Source of the DNA: Christensenellaceae bacterium
GTDB lineage: Bacteria > Bacillota > Clostridia > Christensenellales > CAAEEZ01
Direction: 5' to 3'
DNA: 6,616 nucleotides
Assembly (NCBI GenBank): GCA_020024085.1
Contig: JAHHUG010000074.1
Coordinates: 1 to 6,616, forward strand
Shown here: positions 1 through 4,513 of the stretch, in pieces
Layout: the number at the start of each line of letters is the position of its first letter
Numbering within the stretch: position 1 is the stretch's first letter
Program-made: the position numbers and the translations under genes
The notes under the pieces: model-generated
Seen by the model: only the letters and a program-made list of their open reading frames with translations
What the model was told of the DNA's origin: nothing
Database searches by the model: none

Positions 1-470
1 TATTGATATCAATATTAAGTGTAATGATATTTAGTTTAGGTGGTTGTAACGAAAAAAAAGACAAAGGGTTTGAACGCCAATTTATAAGATACGAGTTATT
101 TAACGAGGAAGGACAACTTGTAGGAGATTATGATTCAGACGAATTAACAATGCCTCATTATGGACTATATACGTATAAGTATAATGGTAAGCCTTGTAAA
201 CTTACTGTTGATATGATAGAGGTAGGAACAGGCAAAAGATTCAAAAATTATGACCAAATATCAATAGGCTTCTATACATATAATAATGAAACAAAATTTT
301 TTGACCATACGGGTGGAGGTTTTCAAAATGATGAACTAGAATGGCCAACTGAAGTAGGAACATATGAAATACGTATAAATATAAATTTTTTATATGAAAC
401 AATTGATGGTAAAGAGTACTTAAAATATTATCCAGCACAAGGAAAAATACTTATTGAAATAGAGAAATAG
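1..470 (+). CDS. Predicted lipoprotein, copy 1 of a tandem pair (5' end outside window)
   Basis: The gene is open from the window edge. By alignment with the next gene, about 13 N-terminal residues are missing, so the TTG at position 3 is an internal Leu codon and not a start. The visible part begins inside the hydrophobic signal segment and reaches a lipobox, LGGC. The Cys would be lipidated, anchoring the protein to the outer face of the membrane. The mature part is about 140 residues, rich in aromatic and charged residues, and ends in alternating polar and hydrophobic stretches (for example GTYEIRININ, then YYPAQGKILIEIEK). That suggests a beta-sandwich or Ig-like fold, but this is a guess. 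I do not recognise the family and assign no function. It is about 81% identical (126 of 156 aligned columns) to the gene 36 bases downstream and probably shares its transcript. Confidence 0.85.
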   Translation, partial: LISILSVMIFSLGGCNEKKDKGFERQFIRYELFNEEGQLVGDYDSDELTMPHYGLYTYKYNGKPCKLTVDMIEVGTGKRFKNYDQISIGFYTYNNETKFFDHTGGGFQNDELEWPTEVGTYEIRININFLYETIDGKEYLKYYPAQGKILIEIEK

Positions 471-506
471 TGAATATAAAATTTAACAAAATAGAACGAG
501 AAGAAA

Positions 507-1016
507 ATGAATAAAAATATAAAAAAAGCAATGTCGCTAATATTATTGATATCAATATTAAGTGTAATGATATTTAGTTTAGGTGGTTGTAACGAAAAGA
601 AAAACAAAGGGTTTGAATGTCAATTTATTAAGTACGAATTATTTAACGAAGATGGTGAACTGGTAGGAGATTATGATTCAGACGAATTAATAATGCCTCA
701 TTATGGACTTTATATGTATAAGTATAATGGTAAGCCTTGTAAACTTACTGTTGATATGATAGAGGTGGGTACAGGCAAAAGATTCAAAAATTATGACCAA
801 ATAATAATAGGTTTTTATAAATATAATGAAGAAACTAACTTACCTGAACACATAAAAGGTGGTGGGTTCCAAAATGAAGAGTTAGAATGGCCAACAGAAA
901 TAGGCATATATGATATTCATATAGATTTAAATATTTTATACGAAACAATTGATGGAAAAGAATACTTGAAGTATCATCCAGCACATGGACATATACGCAT
1001 TATAATAGAGGAATAG
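507..1016 (+). CDS. Predicted lipoprotein, copy 2 of a tandem pair
   Basis: This is a complete 169-residue protein. The N-terminus has Lys residues at 3, 6 and 7, a hydrophobic core at about 9-25, and the lipobox L25-G26-G27-C28, so it should be exported and lipid-anchored at Cys28. The mature domain is the same as in copy 1, including the nearly invariant block from GDYDSDEL through KPCKLTVDMIEVGTGKRF to KNYDQ. The family and role are not recognised. The ribosome binding site is weak (a GAGAAG stretch just before the ATG), which could mean translation partly coupled to copy 1, 36 bases upstream. A TATAAA lies at 475-480 with a TTGAAA 15 bases before it. That spacing is too short for a convincing promoter. 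The stop is four bases before the next lipoprotein start, so the genes are almost certainly co-transcribed. Confidence 0.88.
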   Translation: MNKNIKKAMSLILLISILSVMIFSLGGCNEKKNKGFECQFIKYELFNEDGELVGDYDSDELIMPHYGLYMYKYNGKPCKLTVDMIEVGTGKRFKNYDQIIIGFYKYNEETNLPEHIKGGGFQNEELEWPTEIGIYDIHIDLNILYETIDGKEYLKYHPAHGHIRIIIEE

Positions 1017-1020
1017 AAAA

Positions 1021-1500
1021 ATGAAAAATTACAAGAGAAATATTTTAATATTGCTATCAGTTTTACTTAGTAGTATACTGATATCTTTTGCAGGGTGTAA
1101 TCTACTGGGTAATCGAACCGAAGAAAATGCAAAAGAACATATAAAAGATATTACAAATATTGATATACCTCGTGATGCTAAATTACTATATCGCTGTGCA
1201 GATGATGATTTCGGTCCAGGGCGTAAATCACATTTAACAGTATATCAATTTGAGAAAGAACCAACTGAATGGTTAAATGAAAATAAGTTCTTAACTAGTG
1301 AAGACGACTCTTTGCTTGTTGCTGAAAACGAGCACCATTTTTTAGAATATTTTGATTTTAGCACTCATGATAAAAATAAAATTCCAAGGGAATATGTACC
1401 AGATTTTGACAAGTTTTATAAATGGATATGTCCGGCGAGAGTACACTTCTTTTATTATCCGGACACGTTAAGATTAATAGTTTATGTTGCATGGGGCTAA
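1021..1500 (+). CDS. Predicted lipoprotein of a second, unrelated family
   Basis: This is a 159-residue protein with a basic N-terminus (KNYKRN), a hydrophobic segment at about 8-24 and the lipobox F23-A24-G25-C26, so a lipid-anchored surface protein is predicted. After a short linker (27-40) the mature domain starts with an IDIPRDAKLLY motif at about 48-57. It continues with a variable acidic turn (ADDDFGPGRK), a strand (LTVYQFEKEP) and WLNENKF near 84-90. I have the impression that this arrangement recurs in small uncharacterised clostridial lipoproteins, but I cannot name a family. It shares only the signal-peptide style with the two upstream genes. The ATG is four bases after the preceding stop. 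Its ribosome binding site AGAGGA (1007-1012) lies inside the end of the upstream gene, which supports co-transcription and possibly coupled translation. Confidence 0.85.
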   Translation: MKNYKRNILILLSVLLSSILISFAGCNLLGNRTEENAKEHIKDITNIDIPRDAKLLYRCADDDFGPGRKSHLTVYQFEKEPTEWLNENKFLTSEDDSLLVAENEHHFLEYFDFSTHDKNKIPREYVPDFDKFYKWICPARVHFFYYPDTLRLIVYVAWG

Positions 1501-1536
1501 TGAAATTATAAATAACTAAAACATAGTAGCAGAATT

Positions 1537-1647
1537 ATGAAATTAAGCAAATCAAAAACAAGCGTATTAATATTAATAATTTTTAGTGTATTGATTAGTA
1601 TTAAAGCTATGGTAGGTCAATGGGATAAAATAATTACTCAAAATTAG
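1537..1647 (+). CDS. Possible 36-residue single-span membrane peptide, or signal-peptide remnant
   Basis: An ATG opens a 36-codon frame ending in TAG. The peptide starts with a basic stretch (MKLSKSKTS), then a hydrophobic run of about 14 residues (VLILIIFSVLISI), then a polar tail ending QWDKIITQN. This could be a small membrane protein, a secreted peptide precursor, or the surviving N-terminus of another lipoprotein-like gene whose body has been lost. There is no lipobox Cys. No good ribosome binding site precedes the ATG, which weakens the case for a real gene. It lies 36 bases after the third lipoprotein and before the terminator, so it would be on the same transcript. The call rests only on composition and position. 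Confidence 0.25.
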   Translation: MKLSKSKTSVLILIIFSVLISIKAMVGQWDKIITQN

Positions 1648-1685
1648 AAGGGCTTTGAGAGAATAACTGAATAACAAATAATGGG

Positions 1686-1725
1686 ACACTAGAGTGTGAG
1701 GATAACTCATAATCTAGTGTTTTTT
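1686..1725 (+). terminator. Strong intrinsic terminator closing the lipoprotein operon
   Basis: ACACTAGA (1686-1693) pairs perfectly with TCTAGTGT (1713-1720). Inside, after one G/A mismatch and two more pairs (one of them G-U), TGAG (1697-1700) pairs with CTCA (1706-1709) around the loop GATAA. The closing arm runs directly into a six-T run. This is a textbook rho-independent terminator for + strand transcription. A further eight-T run follows shortly after. Confidence 0.88.
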
Positions 1726-1777
1726 AATATAATTTTTTTTATCCTTTATATAATTTTAAATGTACCTATACTTAAAC

Positions 1778-1806
1778 TTGAAATTATATTACAAAAGAAG
1801 TAAAAT
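1778..1806 (+). promoter_or_regulatory. Sigma-A-type promoter for the toxin-remnant/acidic-protein unit
   Basis: TTGAAA (1778-1783) and TAAAAT (1801-1806) are separated by exactly 17 bases, each matching consensus at five of six positions. The expected transcript start is near 1813. The transcript would include the basic tail and the acidic 96-residue gene, giving the latter a leader of about 150 bases. The short frame starting at ATG 1811 would then have no leader, so it is probably not expressed as a separate gene. Confidence 0.55.
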
Positions 1807-1850
1807 AAAAATGGCTATAACTCATTTTAAAGGTAAAGGGATCCCATTAA

Positions 1851-1979
1851 CTGATAGTTGTAATGAAAGGCGAGCCAAATACAAATATTGATTTTAGAAA
1901 GAAATCAAATGGTGAAATTGTTAAACGCAGAAAAATGAACGAAGCGAGGAGGAAAAAAAGATATGGCGATAGATATTGA
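1851..1979 (+). pseudogene. Basic C-terminal tail, possibly from a decayed polymorphic toxin or phage protein
   Basis: The frame is open from 1851 and has an ATG at 1863. It reads KGEPNTNID, then RKKSNGEIVKRRK and MNEARRKKRYGD before a TGA. The pattern KG-x-PN...D...G...RR resembles short C-terminal motifs I associate with polymorphic toxins and phage minor head proteins (KGKPN..., ...QRRYYG). This is from memory and not a database match. The rest of such a domain, usually with His-rich ends, is absent. The segment is strongly basic and has no ribosome binding site of its own. It overlaps the start of the acidic gene by 17 bases, as toxin ends often do with immunity gene starts. The neighbouring frame at 1811-1891 may be the preceding part after a frameshift. 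It could instead be a tiny independent basic peptide. Confidence 0.35.
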
Positions 1980-2253
1980 TGTTGTAAATGAAATTATAAA
2001 CGATTGTTTGCCAGATGATGATATATATATTGAATATCAAGGTAAAAAGTATGTTATATCTATATTAACATCTAGCAATGTAATTGAATGTAAGGAAATT
2101 TATTCTAGATTTGATGAAGAAAACGACTTGTCAAAAATAGATGACAAAAATGTATATACTTTTAATAGTATTGAAGAAGCAAAAAAAGAATATATTATAC
2201 AAGGTGAAAAACTTGGTGATATATTAGATAAATTGGATAATATTTATTATTAA
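1963..2253 (+). CDS. Small acidic protein, candidate orphan immunity protein
   Basis: This is a 96-residue, probably cytosolic protein with no signal peptide or membrane segment. It carries about 23 Asp/Glu against 10 Lys/Arg. Residues 18-35 (DDDIYIEYQGKKYVISIL) look like a beta-hairpin, followed by another strand and turn region. The C-terminal third (SIEEAKKEYIIQGEKL onward) should be helical. An AGGAGG ribosome binding site (1947-1952) sits 10 bases before the ATG, which fixes the start. The strong acidity, small size and overlap with a very basic upstream tail are typical of immunity proteins of polymorphic toxin systems. The immunity role is inferred from context only, and I cannot assign an Imm family. 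The gene is intact and has its own candidate promoter at 1778-1806, so it may still be expressed. Confidence 0.75.
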   Translation: MAIDIDVVNEIINDCLPDDDIYIEYQGKKYVISILTSSNVIECKEIYSRFDEENDLSKIDDKNVYTFNSIEEAKKEYIIQGEKLGDILDKLDNIYY

Positions 2254-2267
2254 ATTTGATATAAAAA

Positions 2268-2295
2268 TTAACTCCCAACCGAAGTTGAGAGTTAA
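2268..2295 (-). terminator. Hairpin with a UUCG loop on the minus strand; terminator-like leftward
   Basis: TTAACTC (2268-2274) pairs with GAGTTAA (2289-2295). After one C/A mismatch, CAAC (2276-2279) pairs with GTTG (2284-2287). Read on the minus strand, the loop is C(UUCG)G, an especially stable tetraloop, and the hairpin is followed by ATTTTTATAT. Read on the + strand, it begins 15 bases after the acidic gene but is followed by AAGGTAC, so it has no T-run in that direction. It may still serve as a 3' stabilising hairpin for the + strand gene. Confidence 0.4.
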
Positions 2296-2309
2296 AAGGT
2301 ACACAATGA

Positions 2310-2381
2310 AAAAACAAGGCAGGACAAGCAACAGATATTCTAAATGAGGTACTAGGATATACCGATAAATTAATAAAGTAA
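2310..2381 (+). pseudogene. Very short possible C-terminal gene remnant
   Basis: Directly after a TGA, 23 codons stay open to a TAA and read KNKAGQATDILNEVLGYTDK and on to LIK. The sequence has the helical look of a real protein end. There is no start codon or ribosome binding site in this frame. In a 280-base gap an open stretch this short can easily arise by chance, so the call is weak. Confidence 0.15.
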
Positions 2382-2440
2382 ATCCATAAGACAACCATTA
2401 GACATATTTTAAATATCCATATAACAGCATAAATTAAAAA

Positions 2441-2463
2441 CACCTTACAAAATCAAGTAGGTG
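2441..2463 (-). terminator. Weak terminator-like hairpin, leftward
   Basis: CACCT (2441-2445) pairs with AGGTG (2459-2463). After a bulged T, AC (2447-2448) pairs with GT (2457-2458) around an eight-base loop. On the minus strand the stem is followed by TTTTTAATTTAT, as in an intrinsic terminator. On the + strand it is followed by CTGTGATTG, with no T-run. No minus-strand gene that would use it is seen. Confidence 0.3.
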
Positions 2464-2476
2464 CTGTGATTGTTTA

Positions 2477-2505
2477 TTTACAAAAGATTATTGTTATGTT
2501 AACAT
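2477..2505 (+). promoter_or_regulatory. Candidate promoter of the sialidase gene
   Basis: TTTACA (2477-2482, five of six consensus) and TAACAT (2500-2505, four of six) are 17 bases apart. The transcript start would be near 2512, giving a leader of about 25 bases that contains the AAGGTGA ribosome binding site (2527-2533). The rather poor -10 lies inside a perfect palindrome, which suggests a regulated promoter. Confidence 0.4.
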
Positions 2506-2506
2506 A
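2495..2506. promoter_or_regulatory. Perfect 12-bp palindrome over the -10, candidate operator
   Basis: TATGTTAACATA is perfectly self-complementary and overlaps the proposed -10 box of the sialidase gene. A dimeric repressor bound here would block RNA polymerase. The regulator is unknown and none is encoded in the window. AT-rich DNA produces short palindromes by chance, but the position makes this one worth noting. Confidence 0.35.
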
Positions 2507-2536
2507 GTAGTATTAGTAAATTTATTAAGGTGAGTT

Positions 2537-4132
2537 ATGGGAAAAGATAAAAAGACAATTTTTGCAGATATAGTCGTACTAATAGGATTTTTATTGCTTA
2601 CTATCGGACTATTGATGTTTACAATTATTAATGATGGTGTATTCTTTAGCACAGCAGGTATGGGTGTTATTTTTATGTTAATTATTCTTCAGTTACCTAT
2701 ATGGTATGTAATAATTAGCAAGAAGAAACCAGAAGCAACTAAAACAAATAAATGGATTGGTGTAGTATCACTTTTAGCAGGTATAGCAACACTTATTGCT
2801 TGTGTTTTAGAGTCAATAGTTATAGATTATATTCAACCAATAACACTTAGCACAATGGTATCAATCTTTTTAATTGCAGGTAGTGTATGCTTGCTATTTG
2901 GTGCATTGTTGGAGTTGTTATTTAAGAAATATAATTTTTCTATTGCTATTTCTAGTGTACTGCTACTTGTAATGTTTACAGGTATGATTTGGGTTAATGC
3001 TGAAGGATATAAGGACTTTAATAACGAGGTAATTACCTCAAAGTTAAGATTATTTACTAATGGCGAGGGTGGATATACAACCTTTAGAATACCTTCAATA
3101 ATTACTTTAGACCACGAAGTTATTAATGAAAAGAAGGGTGGCGAACTAACCGATGATGTTTTACTTGCAACAGCAGAAGGCAGAAAGAATTCTTCTCACG
3201 ATAGAGGTGCGATTGATTTAGTTGGTAAAATATCACTAGATAGTGGCAAAACTTGGAGTGAACTAATTACAATTTTATCTTATAAAAATGAGGTAGGTAA
3301 GTATGGTAATCCTACTCCCGTATTTGATAGAAACACTGCTGATTTAGTATTCCCATATATGACTGGAACAGAGAAAAACGAATATAATTACAGCACTTAT
3401 GTTGCAGTATTTGAGGTTAATAAAGACGGTAGTATTAATTTTAATGAGCCTAAAGGAAGTATAGATATAGGTTTTGAAAAAACAGGTACAGAGAGTGGTG
3501 GAACTGATGGAGTTCGTTCTTATACATTAATGGTAGGACCAGGTAAAACAATTCAACTTACTAAAGGCGAACACAAGGGAAGAATAGTTGTACCAAGTAG
3601 TGGTAACGGATATTCTTTTGTAATGTATTGTGATGGTAATCCACTTGTTAAAGAAAATTGGAAGAAGAGTGAACCTGCTGGAACAGGAAACGAGTGTGAA
3701 GTAGTAGAACTATCGAATGGTGAACTTTGTATGGTAACAAGGGAAATGGGTGGTTGTACTGGTAATCATTTTGAGCAATATCAAAGATTAGCCTACTCAA
3801 ATGATGGTGGTTGCACATGGTACAAACAAGCCGAGGATACTTCACTAAAGTCACCTATTTGTATGAGTTCAATTGATAAATTAACCGATGGAACATTGCT
3901 TTTAAGTTATCCAAATTCATTTTTAACTAGGGTTAATCTTACAATTGGTGTAAGCAAGGATAATAGTAAAACATTCAGCACAACTTATTTGTATAAAGGA
4001 CCTGCAGGTTATTCTTGTACAGCCGTTGATAGTAATGATAACATCTTTGTTTTGGCAGAGATAGGTAAGGTTAATTACAACGAGGAATTAATGTTATTTA
4101 AGGTAGATAAAAACAAATTACTTAATGATTAG
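2537..4132 (+). CDS. Membrane-anchored exo-alpha-sialidase (GH33-type) with N-terminal multi-span domain
   Basis: The 531-residue protein should release terminal sialic acids from glycans at the cell surface. Residues 1-155 contain about five hydrophobic spans (roughly 8-31, 36-60, 73-96, 104-129 and 134-153). Lys-rich loops (KDKK, SKKKPEATKTNK, FKKY) fall on the predicted inside, so the enzyme domain (about 165-531) would be outside. That domain has the FRIP motif (183-186, Arg184) and the acid/base Asp region HDRGAID (Asp222). It also has Glu386 in NECEVVELSNG, then Arg402, Arg465 and Tyr492 in GYSC. The spacings Glu386-Arg402 (16) and Arg465-Tyr492 (27) fit the family. Asp-boxes are SLDSGKTW (233-240), SNDGGCTW (421-428) and a degenerate SKDNSKTF (473-480), as expected of a six-bladed propeller. 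AAGGTGA (2527-2533) precedes the ATG. A multi-span anchor replaces the usual signal peptide. Activity is predicted, and substrate linkage cannot be read from the sequence. The gene appears to be transcribed alone. Confidence 0.93.
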   Translation: MGKDKKTIFADIVVLIGFLLLTIGLLMFTIINDGVFFSTAGMGVIFMLIILQLPIWYVIISKKKPEATKTNKWIGVVSLLAGIATLIACVLESIVIDYIQPITLSTMVSIFLIAGSVCLLFGALLELLFKKYNFSIAISSVLLLVMFTGMIWVNAEGYKDFNNEVITSKLRLFTNGEGGYTTFRIPSIITLDHEVINEKKGGELTDDVLLATAEGRKNSSHDRGAIDLVGKISLDSGKTWSELITILSYKNEVGKYGNPTPVFDRNTADLVFPYMTGTEKNEYNYSTYVAVFEVNKDGSINFNEPKGSIDIGFEKTGTESGGTDGVRSYTLMVGPGKTIQLTKGEHKGRIVVPSSGNGYSFVMYCDGNPLVKENWKKSEPAGTGNECEVVELSNGELCMVTREMGGCTGNHFEQYQRLAYSNDGGCTWYKQAEDTSLKSPICMSSIDKLTDGTLLLSYPNSFLTRVNLTIGVSKDNSKTFSTTYLYKGPAGYSCTAVDSNDNIFVLAEIGKVNYNEELMLFKVDKNKLLND

Positions 4133-4150
4133 GTAACAAAAATTATAAAT

Positions 4151-4184
4151 AAAAAGTGTTCATTTTTGTATGAGCACTTTTTTT
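4151..4184 (+). terminator. Intrinsic terminator of the sialidase gene
   Basis: AAAAAGTGTTCAT (4151-4163) pairs with ATGAGCACTTTTT (4170-4182) through 13 pairs, one of them a T-G wobble, around a six-base loop. The 3' arm ends in a seven-T run. Because the 5' arm begins with A5, the hairpin could also work leftward. It starts 18 bases after the sialidase stop. Confidence 0.88.
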
Positions 4185-4197
4185 ATTTTATTTTAAG

Positions 4198-4389
4198 TTG
4201 TTTTATAACAAGAGGTATAGTCAAATCAATCTTAATAGAGGTCCAGACTTTAAGATGCTTGCTGAGGCTTATGGAATTAAAGGCTACACTATTACTACAA
4301 AAGTTGATAAGGCTTTTAGTCAGGCTTTAAGAAGCAATAAACCTGCTGTGCTAGATTGTATGGTTAATAAGATAAGTGTGTTTTACTAG
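4198..4389 (+). pseudogene. ilvB: C-terminal fragment of acetolactate synthase large subunit
   Basis: Translation from 4198 reads LFYNKRYSQINL, then RGPDFKMLAEAYGIKGYTIT and a final SNKPAVLDCMVNKISVF. This matches the well-known C-terminal region of acetolactate synthase large subunits (LFYNKRYS...RGPDFVKLAEAYGIKGYRI...PVVIDCVVD...VFPMV), part of the thiamine-diphosphate domain of the first enzyme of branched-chain amino acid synthesis. Only about 63 of some 550 residues remain. The fragment starts inside the T-run of the sialidase terminator, with no start codon or ribosome binding site. It ends in TAG exactly where VFPMVPPG is expected. The frame is otherwise uninterrupted, so the loss may be fairly recent. 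It cannot be functional alone, and a complete copy may exist elsewhere. Confidence 0.85.
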
Positions 4390-4455
4390 TAATAAATAAC
4401 AATAGTTTATTGTAAAGATAACTTAATTAATATTTAATTTTTAATATTATTTTAA

Positions 4456-4485
4456 TGCACAAATAATTGTCCATTATGTTATAAT
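4456..4485 (+). promoter_or_regulatory. Extended -10 promoter of pyruvate kinase
   Basis: TGTTATAAT (4477-4485) is a perfect extended -10 element (TGnTATAAT). The best -35 is TGCACA (4456-4461), four of six consensus with an 18-base spacer. The extended -10 would compensate for this weakness. The DNA just upstream (4421-4455) is almost pure A/T and could act as an UP element. The leader would be about 20 bases and contains the AAAAGGAG ribosome binding site. Confidence 0.6.
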
Positions 4486-4513
4486 TAATTTGTTTAGAAA
4501 AGGAGAATATGTA

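Larger units (their letters stand above)
1501..1962. other. Gap of 462 bases between the lipoprotein run and the small acidic gene
   Basis: The left part holds the doubtful 36-codon frame (1537-1647) and the operon terminator (1686-1725). The right part holds a promoter (1778-1806), a short basic toxin-like tail (1851-1979) and the ribosome binding site of the acidic gene (AGGAGG, 1947-1952). A second short frame, ATG 1811 to TGA 1891 (starting MAITHFKGKGIPLTDSC), lies just upstream in another frame. It may be the same remnant before a frameshift. Nothing else is recognisable. Confidence 0.6.
2254..2536. other. Gap of 283 bases before the sialidase gene
   Basis: This gap contains two hairpins (2268-2295 and 2441-2463), both with their T-run on the minus-strand side. 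It also contains a short + frame (2310-2381) that reads like a protein C-terminus, and the sialidase promoter with a palindrome (2477-2506). The frames on the minus strand here have no ribosome binding site and no family resemblance, so no gene is called. Confidence 0.5.

Noticed and set aside
241..438. Minus-strand open frame within lipoprotein copy 1
   Set aside because: It is antisense to a clear coding region, has no ribosome binding site and shows no family resemblance. It is a shadow frame.
1645..1674. In-frame KGFER after the stop of the 36-codon peptide, echoing the KGFER of lipoprotein copy 1
   Set aside because: A five-residue match after a stop, with no other similarity around it, is likely coincidence.
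2195..2443. Minus-strand 82-codon open frame across the gap before the sialidase
   Set aside because: It overlaps the end of the acidic gene, would read through the 2268-2295 hairpin, and has no start signal. Its hydrophobic look follows from AT-rich DNA.
3648..3854. Minus-strand open frame inside the sialidase
   Set aside because: The + strand frame carries catalytic residues here, so this is a shadow.
4399..4413. Inverted repeat ACAATA-gtt-TATTGT and repeated TTAATATT (4427-4434, 4441-4448) upstream of pyk
   Set aside because: Short A/T-only repeats are expected by chance here. The hairpin has a three-base loop and no T-run, so neither terminator nor operator can be argued.
4490..4513. 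TTG at 4490 as an earlier pyruvate kinase start
   Set aside because: It would put the AAAAGGAG ribosome binding site inside the coding region and add residues not seen in the family. The start at 4514 is well placed.
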